This document shows positions 48,058 to 58,599 of a stretch of 64,000 nt of DNA, in pieces. The number at the start of each line of letters is the position of its first letter. Positions within the stretch are counted from its first letter, which is position 1. The notes under the pieces were generated by a model. The model was not told where the DNA came from, did no database searches, and saw nothing but the letters and a program-made list of their open reading frames with translations. The position numbers and the translations under genes are program-made. This DNA is from Zoroaster sp. YZ-2022. Lineage: Eukaryota > Echinodermata > Asteroidea > Forcipulatida > Zoroasteridae. The DNA lies in assembly GCA_029582265.1 (NCBI GenBank), contig CM055817.1, forward strand, positions 60,265,152 through 60,329,151, written 5' to 3'.

Positions 48058-48421
48058 CTTAAATTCAAATTAAAGCCATTTAGATTCAAAATTATTTTAT
48101 GGAAAATTAGAGAAAAGAAATACATTGTGAATCAATTCAATACAGCCCTAATCTTAAGATCCTATGATAAAAAATCTATAAAATTCTTCCAGGTGAAAGA
48201 TTTAGATTAGGTTTTCTTTGAACACCATGAATTTCGAGTTCAGTCAACCTTAAAAAGAACTCAGCAATATAAACAACGCAAATGTTTTTTCTTTTACTAA
48301 TTTTGTTTCAGTTAAAACGTTATAATTTCATAGGCCATTTAACTATAATATTATTGTAATTCAGCTGTAAAGCAGTTATGTGCTCAAATAATCAATAATA
48401 TAAAACACGAATAAAACCTAC

Positions 48422-48865
48422 CAGTCATGTTATAAACCGTCAATACAATTCTTAGTTTATACAATAATCCGTCCGACGACTTCGATTCCAGCACTATCCA
48501 GACTCCCGAATCAACAGACAACACCTCCATCTCGTACAGCAAATTCCCGTCCAATACTGCAATCGGCTCTCCGTCAGAAGGATCGAATCCATTTCCAACT
48601 TTCAAAATATAACTAGAACTGGAAAATTCAAGAATCTCTATTCGGATTCGACTTCCTGGAGGCTCAGTGAATTTCCAAACACGCACGAAAGGCAAATTAA
48701 ACGATTGCTTGATTGAAGAAACATCATCAGTATTCGGAAAGTATGCTGACGTTCCAGAATAAACGGCAAATTGGATGATTTCATTTCCGTCTTGGAAGGT
48801 TTTTTCCCCCAGAATTGTAAGCGCTTCTCCAAATCGCAGATGATTATTTGAAGTACCGCATATGT
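48422..48865 (-). CDS. Gene A exon: CUB
   Basis: A 444-bp phase 1-1 exon like 387-830 and 50646-51089. DICGTSNNHLRFGEALTILG start; open to the gtagg donor. Confidence 0.85.
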
Positions 48866-49752
48866 CTGGACAACAAATCAGAGAAAGTAACATAGATTCA
48901 TTATTAACAGAACGTTGGTGTAACACTGCTATTGAAAAGGTGATATATTTATCATGTAATAATGTGGTTAAATAAATGTTTCATAAATTGTTCTCGAATC
49001 ATTACTGGTAATTATGGTGCTTCGAAAATATTGCCACTTACCCAAAAGAAAATGCAGACAGATGCAGAAGAGAAGTCAGAGGAAGATAGTTAGGAAATAT
49101 AGAGGGATAGAAGTTTAGTTGAACATCGTTACTTAGATAGGCCAGTCTAACAGGATGGTAATTGCATGTACTGTTGGTGTTATATGGAACTAAATGTTTG
49201 TAAAATCAACAGCTTAATTTAGGCAGATGAATAAAATGTCGTTCATACTTGCCCAGAATGCCACAAGTTACTTTAAGGGGTCATATTTACAGTGTGTAAA
49301 CATAATTTGCATCATGTAAAACACATTTACGGCGTGTCCTCATTACGCCTACTCCAAGCAATGAAATAAATTGAGTGGTACTCCCACAGCCTGTCCATAG
49401 CTGAAATAGATATGGTCAGTGTCTCTAGTTTACATTGGCGTACTAAGTGTTTTCTTTTGACGTTGCAGTTTTTAGACTTCGTTTCTTTTTTATAAACTGA
49501 GTTGACCCATCGATTTGGATAATTATGATATTGACTGAGAGACCTTTGAATAAAATGCAACGAAGTAGCTTATTCAAATTAACTTCTCTTTGCTGGTTTA
49601 CACATTTCCTTTTTATAAAGGATATTCAAGAAATATAAACCAGTAAGCTACATTTATTTGATAGCCTATGTCTGACATTAAGTCTACTGTTTAACCTGAA
49701 CAAAGTCTGACACCAACAAAACCTTGGGTACCAGTTTGATCCTTATACTAAC

Positions 49753-49863
49753 CGCACAAAAACTCGTCTGAGTAGTCCCCACAGTCTTTCTGTCCGTTAC
49801 ATAGCTGGTACCTTGGGATACAGTCTCCTGATACGCATGCGTAAAAGTCTTCATCACACCCAC
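49753..49863 (-). CDS. Gene A exon: LDLa
   Basis: A 111-bp phase 1-1 exon. [13 protein letters not shown] start, [11 protein letters not shown] end. Confidence 0.85.
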
Positions 49864-50110
49864 CTAAGAAATAAATAACTATGTTTGATTTAGATCAAAA
49901 AAGAGACAGATACGATTATTAATACACTCAGTCTGGGTCTTTGAAGTCATCGTTGATAAAAAATAAATAAATAAATAAATATAAATAAAACATTGTATTT
50001 AAACATCTAAAATATTTAGATGACTGGCTATTACAAATATTGCCCGCCTCTAAGGAATAATTTGGAAGATTTTATATACAACTCATTGACACTCCTGTAG
50101 TTTTCCTTAC

Positions 50111-50221
50111 CACACCCTAATTCATCCTCGTAAGTGTGGCAGTCTCGTCGACCGTCACAGATAGACGATGTATTAAGGCATTGAAGACCAGATGAGCATA
50201 CAAACTGATCGTCATCACACT
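50111..50221 (-). CDS. Gene A exon: LDLa
   Basis: A 111-bp phase 1-1 exon. CDDDQFVCSSGLQC start; the C-terminal half reads DCHTYEDELGC, a weaker acidic site than its paralogue at 47947-48057. Confidence 0.84.
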
Positions 50222-50645
50222 CTTAAATTATGATCAAGAAAATCAAAAATTCAAATTAAAGCCATTTAGATTTGAAATTATTTTATCGAATAATAGAGAA
50301 AAGAAAAACATTGTGAATCAATTCAATACAGCCCTAATCTTAAGATCCTATAATATAGCTCTAATTGTAAAATTCTTCCAGGTGAGACATTTTGTTTAGG
50401 TTTTCTTTGTACACCAAGGATTTTGAGTTTAACCAATCCTTCAAAAGAACTTGGCAATATAAACAACGCAAATGTTTTTTATTTATTTATTTATTTTTTT
50501 AGTTTTTCTTTTACTAATTTTGTTTAAGGTTTCAGTTAAAACGTTATAATTTCATAGGCCATTTAACTGTAATATTATTGTAATTCAGCTGAAAAGCAGT
50601 TATGTGCTTAAATAATCAATAATATAAAACACGAATAAAACCTAC

Positions 50646-51089
50646 CAGTCATGTTATAAACCGTCAATACAATTCTTAGATTATACAATGATCCGTACAA
50701 CGACTTTGATTCCAGCACTATCCAGACTCCTGAATCAACAGACAACACCTCCATCTCGTACAGCAAATCCTCGTCCAATACTGCAATCGGCTCTCCGTCA
50801 GTAGGATCGAATCCATTTCCAACTTTCAAAATATAATTAGAACTGGAAAACTCAAGAATCTCCATTCGGATTCGACTTCCTGGCGGCTCAGTGAATTTCC
50901 AAACACACACGAATTGCCCAGAATATCCATAGTCGATTGAAGAGACATTAGTACTCGGAAACGATGCTGATGTTCCCGAAAACACGGCAAAGTGAGATAT
51001 GCGATTTCCGTCTGGTTGTCGGGTAGATTCTCCCAGAATTGTAAGCGCTTCTCCAAAGCGCAGATGATTATTTGAAGTACCGCATATGT
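50646..51089 (-). CDS. Gene A exon: CUB
   Basis: A 444-bp phase 1-1 exon. Same start as its paralogues, but diverged in the segment after GES (TRQPDGNRISHFAVFSGT). Confidence 0.85.
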
Positions 51090-51990
51090 CTGGGCAACAA
51101 ATCAGAGGAAGTAACACAGCTTCATTATTCAAAGAACGTTAACACTACTATTGAAATAGTGATATATTTATCATGCATTATGTGATAATTATAGCATAGG
51201 TTTGCAGTAACACTAAGTAATAATCTCTCTTGACGTTTCGGTCAGTGTGCTCTGACCGTCTTCAGGAAAATGCTGGATTCTGGTGGGTGATGATGCTTAA
51301 GTAGTGCTGAAATGGATTCTGCTGCAGGGATTAGGTTGGTGAAGCGGGTGCAATAGAGTTCGTGATGATACTATTTAAAAGGTGATGTATTTATCATGTA
51401 ATTCTGTGGTTAAATAAATGGTGTTATATGGAACTAAATGTTTGTAAAAGCAACGTCTTAATTTAGACAGATGAATAAAATGTCCTTCTTATTTGCCCAG
51501 ACAGCCACAAGTTATATAACACTACTATTGAAAAGGTGATATATTTATCATGTAATAATGTGGTTAAATAAATGTTTAATAAAGTGTTCTCGAATCATTA
51601 CTGGTAATTATGGTGCTTGGAAAATGTTGCCACTAACCAAAAAGAAAAATGTAGACGGATGCAGAAGAGAAATCACAGGAAGATAGTTAGGAAAGATAGA
51701 AAGATTAAAGAAAGGCAAAAATAATTGTTTTCAGGTAAAAGAGATGTCTATCATTAATTGTTCAGTTTAGTTCAGTTTATATTATTTTCCAAACACTCAA
51801 TACAATATACAAAAAATATGTATAAAATTAATATGTATAAAGAAATAAGACAAATGCGATTGAGTGGTGGAGTTCTCCAAAACGTCTAGTGGATACCCCA
51901 AACGCTAGTGACTCTAGATAACACAGGTGTTTATTGCTAAAACTAAAATTATTAAGAACACACCAAGTAAAAGTAAATGTTGCCACTCAC
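51090..51990 (-). other. Gene A intron with small insertion
   Basis: Contains CTTGACGTTTCGGTCAGTGT and GACCGTCTTCAGG (about 51230-51270), absent from the aligned gene B intron; probably a retroelement end. A short duplication of intron sequence follows. Confidence 0.5.
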
Positions 51991-52104
51991 CACAGCTTAT
52001 TTCATCCGTTAAATCTGAGCAATCCACGGCGCCATTGCAAGCAGCTCTTATTGGTAGACACTTTCTATCCGGCTTACAGAGTATCTGCTCATCATTACAC
52101 ACAC
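51991..52104 (-). CDS. Gene A exon: LDLa
   Basis: A 114-bp phase 1-1 exon. VCNDEQILCKPDRKC start, DCSDLTDEISC end; complete. Confidence 0.86.
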
Positions 52105-52198
52105 CTAAAAAACAAAGGTTTACAGCATGTCAAGGCAATCTTTGTAATTATTCGTTTACTCAGATTTCGATAATGATCAATAGGGCTAGGATTAGATG

Positions 52199-52259
52199 AG
52201 ACAGCTCAATTGGTAGAGCGCCGGTAATCTGTGGGTAGCTAGTTCAAATCCTGCTCAAG
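52199..52259 (+). repeat. tRNA-like sequence (duplicate of 1841-1902)
   Basis: Keeps box A and box B-like blocks; degenerate. Confidence 0.42.
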
Positions 52260-52395
52260 TAAATTTTTCTAAGTTCACCAAAAAGACTTAATTTATGTAC
52301 CTTAAACTAAAATGTTTTCCTTGTGATTTATTTGATTACAGCTTTACTCAGTTGCAACTTTATGATCTGGGTGTGATTTTAGAGCAAAGAAAACT

Positions 52396-52467
52396 GGCTG
52401 ATGCTGGACTCGAACCCGCGACCTCTCGAATACCGTACGAGTACTCTACCAACTGCGCTAACCAGCC
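52396..52467 (-). tRNA. tRNA-Thr-like (anticodon GGT) gene or relic
   Basis: 72 nt. The acceptor arms GGCTGGT and ATCAGCC pair over seven positions (one G-T). D and T arms are recognisable (AGTTGGTA, GGGTTCGAGTCC), and the anticodon loop ACGGTAT reads GGT. A TTTTC run follows within a few bases. D-stem and T-stem mismatches, and the decayed twin at 2035-2106, argue that it may be a relic or SINE head. Confidence 0.45.
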
Positions 52468-52959
52468 CCTATGTTGGTCAGCGGTCCACTTATGCCAATT
52501 ATCTAATGCTCTATGGGGCAAGGTCAGAGGCCAAACCATATCTGCCGAGTAGCCAGGGATCAAGCCCCGGTCAGATGCAAACAACCTGGGTAACGGCAGT
52601 AGCGGGGATCACACAACGGGACACAAGCCTTTTACGTGGTTGTACACAAAGTAGATTTATAGGGAGAAACTGACCTGAAATAATATATAAACGTGAATTA
52701 TATTAATTATGAATTATTTTAATTACGAATCATATCACAATTTGAATATATTTAATGTTAACATTTAGAACCACTTTTGGTAGACGCAATAGTCTGGATA
52801 ACATCATGCATATTATTCTGGGAAACATTTAATATCCATTATTATTTAACATAAATGGTCCGGATTACATGATGAACCACTTTAAGTTTTCCATTATGAT
52901 TCGGTGACAATTGTTGGTGTAACGTTATGGTCTGGATAACATTATGATTCAGTTGTTAC

Positions 52960-53319
52960 CTTCATCATCCTCAGATCGTAAGATCATTCTCAATGAGGGC
53001 GCACTTCTGACATACCGGGGGGATGAAAATGATATTGTAATGTTGTTCCCGCTGAAGTAGAAGGATGTTCCGTTCGGCGGTGTCGTGTCCAACGTGAATT
53101 CATCTATAAGAGTTGTCTCGTTACCATTACTATCAATCACCGACTCAAATGATAACTTCTGAAGATTTGAAATACTGACATGGACAACATCTACGTAGAT
53201 GAATGTGTCCAAGAGGCTTGTCACAAACCAACAGCATTCAAAGACCCGGTAATCAGGTATGTCGAGAGTGAAGGGAACCGGTTGGGTTATGTTGATGTTG
53301 GTTTGACCACAAATGTCTC
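52960..53319 (-). CDS. Gene A exon: CUB
   Basis: A 360-bp phase 1-1 exon, acceptor ttttacag, donor gtaaca. GDICGQTNINITQPVPFTLD start. Differs from gene B's copy at scattered sites; both intact. Confidence 0.85.
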
Positions 53320-53805
53320 CTGTAAAACAAGGCAATATATTAAAATTCATAAAAATACATTATAAGCTCACAGACAGCACGGAAATTTAATACATTTGAA
53401 GGGAGTGTACCCGATAACACAATTACTCAATAATAATCTAAACATTGTTGTGAAGTTAGTGACGGTACCAAACACCCTACTAAATTATTCTGTCCGACAT
53501 GCTGTTATTTTTGAGAAGTTACAAATTTGTAATGGATCACGGCTGTGATCCATTACAAAGTTTTAGTTAATGACAAAATTATATGAGCTAAATATCCACA
53601 AGTTGGTTTCTGTATATCTTTCTTGATTCTTTTTTATTATTTATTCAGAATAAAACCCCCAAAATGGGGAAGCAGTATATACAATATACAAATAACACTT
53701 AAAAATGTATATACATAACAACTATTAGACACAAAATAAAATACTACCGAAAAGGTACTGCCTTGCATACATTACGATACATTTAAAATGGTTTGGTTAG
53801 CTTAA

Positions 53806-54926
53806 AGGCACCTGGCACTGGTATTTTGTCCAAATGTAGCTTTTGTCATAAATATATACATTTTTATGAGTGGAATGTGAATAAACAAGTAACTAAGGTT
53901 ACAGAAATAGTGGTTTTATTGTATTTACGACTTTAGAATAGGCCACCCCTTTACATTGACACATGGTGGCGCTGTTCGTGACGTCATTCGAGGCGGGGAT
54001 ATTTGAAGAGAAAATGTGTAGTCTGGCCCCATACATTACGTCTGGGTACCTGATCGGTACGATGCGTCACCGAATCCGAGTAACCGAATCCGAGAGTACG
54101 ACAATGAGAAACCTCAATCAAGCCTCAAACCATTTCCATATTTTAAATGAATAAAAAAGCAATATGAAGAATTATATATATGACTACTGTACTACTACTA
54201 GTCATGCTAGTGCAAAGAAAGCGAATCAATTAATTATGTAATTAATCTCTGACAAACCTGACAGAATGACACATTGGTCATTGCACTATAGTCTATACAC
54301 AACTGTCAAGTCTGTCATGAACTGCCAGCACACATACTTACAAAATGTATGCCTAACCTGTAACCTAGTTTCAGATGAAACGACAACGTAAAACAAGGCC
54401 CAAGGGGAAGCATGCAAGTTTTCACGATATAGGTGCAGCAATGCCGCTAGTGCTACGAAAACTGCATAGCGTCACTGCATAGCGCTGAAAACGACGTCGG
54501 ACAGGACCACTTTGCCCTCGTTATCCTGACTTTCGCTGCCCATAACCGCTAGTATATTTGGGATCAGCTGGAAACAGATGCAGGCTGACCCCATCTTTAG
54601 TTGTTTTGTTGCATCCAGCAGCAATACACCTGGTCGGCATTGCTGGGAAAATGCCGGAAAAATGCCTTTTTTTATAACAAACCAAACCACACGTGTGTAA
54701 ACACAGGCAATTCTCGAGGGCGTCGAGGGGGGTCGATGTTCCATCAGCGGCGAATCCTTCCTCGAATGACGTCACAAAAAGGGATGGGCGGAGTCACCCT
54801 CCAAACAACTTCATATTGTTTTTAAACATATAAATCCTGACAAATAATCACTCAAACAATTTGTTTATTGTTAATACACATATACTTTATTGTTTAAATC
54901 AATAAAAAACCTATTGCCAGGTGCCT
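53806..54926 (-). mobile_element. TTAA-flanked, THAP-bearing DNA transposon (Kolobok-like)
   Basis: The terminal inverted repeats AGGCACCTGGCA (53806-53817) and TGCCAGGTGCCT (54915-54926) are perfect and 12 bp long, flanked by TTAA on both sides (53802-53805, 54927-54930). On the minus strand MPTRCIAAGCNKTTKDGVSL (from about 54634) is a THAP start that soon hits a stop. TTAA targets plus a THAP domain are features of the Kolobok superfamily; piggyBac also uses TTAA but lacks THAP. No transposase core is visible in 1.1 kb. Confidence 0.78.
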
Positions 54927-55120
54927 TTAATGATAAAATCAAGATTATTTGGCTGAATACACGTTTTCAGATCGATGCAAGACTTTACACTGTCACAAAT
55001 GCCATGGTTGTAACAGTCATAACTCTTAAGGGAATTTTTATATTTAAGTATTGATATATTGATATATTGACATACATTTTTACCAATGTTGTACACTTCA
55101 TTTTTAATATTAATACGTAC
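54927..55120 (-). other. Gene A intron remainder
   Basis: Nothing recognised beyond the TTAA flank; its last 70 bases align with 3265-3334. Confidence 0.55.
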
Positions 55121-55534
55121 CCGAGCCTCCATCGGGAACTACAGTCAAATTACATGTCATTGAAAGACCCTGAATATCATCGTTGTAGAAACCAGACGAG
55201 TCGTAATAAGACAAGTAGTTGTAGTAGGTGATCATTTGTAGTGAGTCATTAGGAGAAAGGATATCAGCTGGAAGCGGAGTTAAGACATAACTACCTAAAT
55301 CTCTTGCGAAGTGGTCTGTAGTCAGCCATAACAAATAGTTAGATGGCTCAGTGACGTTGTACTGACACAGTGCTCTGATCAACATCCCATAGGACGCTAT
55401 GACATTCCAGCAGTAGTATTTGATATCGAGCCAGCTAATTTCTGGTATTTCGAGCGGTTCAAAAGTCGTCGTTGAAATAACAGCAGATGAGTTGGAGCCA
55501 GTTAGTATCACATTGTAGCATGTTTCATGTATTC
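55121..55534 (-). CDS. Gene A first mapped exon: CUB
   Basis: A 414-bp phase 1-1 exon, acceptor atgcag, donor gtacgt. IHETCYNVILTGSNSS start, PDGGSG end. Its acceptor requires a phase-1 upstream exon, expected to encode a signal peptide like 8667-8730; none is seen up to the BEL/Pao insertion. Confidence 0.84.
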
Positions 55535-55989
55535 CTGCATGGAAAAAATATGTTGTAAATAATATATCCGTGCCTAGCTCGATTCCATTTTAGTGTCTCG
55601 GACCCAAGTCAGATTGAGTTTTGATGTACATTGTACAATGACTAGGAATCGGACTCGACCATTGTCACAAGTGTCGACCCTTGCTTGGGACTGTGACTCA
55701 GGAATCGACCCTTGATATTCGGTGATGGAATCGACCCTTGGGACTCCGTGATTGAATTTACTTTTGTGCTGTGCCTTTAGACTCGACCAAAATGCTCAAT
55801 CCAATATTTACCATGTTGGATCCAGGGAGGTCCTAGATCCAGGGAGGTGAGGGCTGATGTACCTGCCTCCCTGCGTTTGCTCCCTTTAGCCCCTCCCCCT
55901 CTTTACCCAATTAGCCTCCTTCATATTAACCCCTTCTTACCCCCCCCCCGCCAATCGGGCTCATTTATTTCCACAGTATCAGAACTTAT

Positions 55990-56355
55990 CAATAACATAA
56001 TTAATTACAAATATTACGCGTATATAAACACAATGTAATAGGAAGTAAAAGTGAGCACAAGATATGGGTGATACTGCAGAGGGACCCATTGAGAAGCAGA
56101 GCTTGTAAACATAGGCCCCTTAGCATACATGTGCATTGAGTATTACAAGTATAGACACAATAGGAAGTAAAAGTGAGCACAAGATATGGGTCATACTGCA
56201 GAGGGACCCATTGAGAAGCAGAGCTTGTAAACATGGGTCCCTTAGCATACATGTGCATTGAGTATTACAAGTATAGACACAATAGGAAGTCAAAGTGAGC
56301 ACAAGATATGGGTGATACTGCAGAGGGACCCATTAAGAAGCAGAGCTTGTAAACA
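55990..56355. repeat. 122-bp minisatellite, three copies
   Basis: Same unit as 4170-4405, with one more copy. Confidence 0.8.
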
Positions 56356-56534
56356 TGGCGTGGGGTCCGGGGCTCGCCCAATGACTCAGGAAGTTCTGTG
56401 ATGCAATCTAATGCATATTATTTAAACATATATGGAGAATTATAAAGTATTCTCACAGTTCGATATGATTTTGCCCTTACACCGACGTAATGTATGAAGC
56501 ATTGCAGGCTAAGTGCTTTCCGAGTGTCAGTGAA

Positions 56535-57081
56535 TATGGTCGAGCGGTTTAGTGCATCGGATTTGTGTTCTGATGGCTGAGTAGTCAGAATGTGGGTTCG
56601 AATCCCAACCGCAACCATGGTGCTTGTGTCCTTGAGCAAGACACTTTACCATAATTGCTTCTCTCCACTCAGGAGGTAAATGGGTACCTGTGAAGGCAGA
56701 GTTGGTTGTTGTGTTTGATTAGCCCTATATGTGGAGTGCCTATATGTGGAGTGTCGTGGCCGAGCGGTCTAGCTTACCGGACTCAAGTTCTGGTGTTAGC
56801 AGCAGAATGTGGGTTCGAATCCCGGCCGTGACACTTGTGTCCCTGAGCAAGACACTTAACCATAATTGCTTCTCTCCACCCAGGGGTTAAATGGGTACCT
56901 GTGAGGGCAGAGTTGGTTGATTAGCCCTATATGCGCTGTAATGGCAGCAGTTGAGCTGTATACTCCCCAGGGAGCTGAGATGGTTTCAGGAATGATTTAT
57001 GAGCCTTATGAGCAGGGGTAATGATATAATGCGCCTTGAGCACCACTTAATTGGTGGATACGTGCGCTATATAAGTCCACA

Positions 57082-57135
<54 letters not shown>

Positions 57136-57717
57136 GCGCTGTACTGGCAGCAATTGCGCTGTATACTCCCCAGGGAGCTGAGATGGTTTCAGGAATGATT
57201 TATGAGCCTGATGAGCAGGGGTAATAATATAATGTGCCTTGAGCACCAGTTTGGTGGATACGTGCGCTATAGAAGTCCACATTATTATTATTATTAAAAA
57301 ATAAATCAAATAAATTATAAAATTTCTATTGCGCTGTTTCCATTTAAAAATGATCAAAAGCGCATAACAAAAATGAACACGCCATAGAATAAACAGATAT
57401 AAATACAAACAAGAAATTAAACACAAATCACTTTTCTTTCTTTTTTTAATTTTTTTAAAAATCAGAAATGATGAGGTTGCCAAGCCAGCTCCCAAACCTC
57501 AGTATGGGGTTACGTCTGTCCCGCCAGAGGAGGATCTATGTCAATATACCCCCACTGGCATCGGTGATGTCTCGATCTTTCCCGGAGACAGACGCCTTTA
57601 ACCTACCTATACTAATTAAAGGAATATAGCCTAACTGGCTTGGTTCTCATCAAAAGTACAATTAAGGAAAAGAAGAAAAAAAAATTATTATTATTATTAT
57701 TAGTGTTATAATATACC
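56535..57717 (+). mobile_element. Cluster of tRNA-derived SINEs
   Basis: Absent from the paralogous site near 4590. It has two tRNA-like heads (about 56536 and 56753, each with GGTCGAGCGG or GGCCGAGCGG and GGGTTCGAATCCC), bodies with GTGCGCTATATAAGTCC, a long ATT tail at 57083-57134, a second headless body with its own tail, and further unassigned sequence at 57300-57717. Confidence 0.8.
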
Positions 57718-57807
57718 AAAGCAAATTTATGTTTGAAGTTATTTAGGCTGATCATATACTGTACACGACTACACGTGTGTATCACATGATGTTATGTACA
57801 GTGAATG

Positions 57808-58467
57808 TGTGCGAAAGTCCCTCAACTTATATAGCGCCCTCAAGTGTTCTTGCATTCATGCGTACAATCGTTTCTAATCATTTTGTGAAGTATAATCTTT
57901 GGCTGTGATTGTGACCCAAAATTACCTTAATTTTCCTATTTCCGTGCGTCCTTTCATGAACGTGAGTACATACAATGATTAGTGATAAATCCTCGTTCAC
58001 AATATATATTGTTTTATTTCCAATTGTGTTAAATTACTGATATATTAGCCTCGAAGTTTGTAGTCTAATTTAGCGAAATATTGTTTCGCGATTACATGTG
58101 GCCTGTGTGTACACTTCACGCATCATGTATGTCTCATTGCAGTAGGTACGATTTAGTAAACTCATGTATTGCCTTATTTCTCTTATTATTACAGAACCAC
58201 GGTTTCCATGGCTACATCAGCTATTTCCTGGGTCACACACAATGTAATCTACATCCAATTCTCCAGTTCTAGCTTGAAATCTACCTCAATAATTACCTTC
58301 TGATTGACATTGTAATTGCTGTGTTCCTGATGATATCATCTGAATAAACAATCAAGTATTGATCAAGTACCTGCTCTCACAGTTTGATCGCTGCCATTGT
58401 TCCTGTGTGCTACCCTCATTTGAACTAGTACTCCATAAATTAAGAGTGAACCCGTCACTTCTTCACA
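57808..58467 (+). repeat. BEL/Pao 5' LTR
   Basis: Starts TGTGCGAAAGTCC just where the paralogous alignment with 4663 breaks, and ends TTCACA directly before the primer site. An AATAAA lies at about 58343. The 3' LTR is outside the window, so the bounds come from the break point and the primer site. Confidence 0.75.
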
Positions 58468-58484
58468 TGGTCCTTCGAGCCGGA
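58468..58484 (+). promoter_or_regulatory. Primer binding site, tRNA-Tyr type
   Basis: TGGTCCTTCGAGCCGGA is complementary to the 3' end of eukaryotic tRNA-Tyr with its CCA, and abuts the LTR end. Confidence 0.75.
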
Positions 58485-58599
58485 TTCGCACACAGCGAAC
58501 TATGGATCAACTTGACCAGGAACATGGAGATGAACAATCACAGATATCAGCTCCCAGTTCGGGAAAGGCCCCCTCTTCACATCACCCCCTTCAATAACA

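Larger units (their letters stand above)
25539..55534 (-). other. Gene A span: CUB/LDLa/LRR G-protein-coupled receptor
   Basis: Twenty-three exons in order (5' to 3', right to left): CUB, CUB, LDLa, CUB, LDLa, LDLa, CUB, LDLa, LDLa, CUB, LDLa, LDLa, CUB (two exons), truncated LDLa, CUB, LDLa, LDLa, LRR N-cap, four LRRs, 7TM. The assigned exons sum to 5482 bp, about 1,830 residues without a signal peptide. Phases agree at every junction; the total is one base short of frame because of the defect in 41480-41722. The architecture is that of type-C leucine-rich-repeat receptors (relaxin receptors and molluscan GRL101), with CUB modules mixed into the LDLa stalk. The ligand is unknown. Expected at the plasma membrane with a very large ectodomain. 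Confidence 0.8.
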
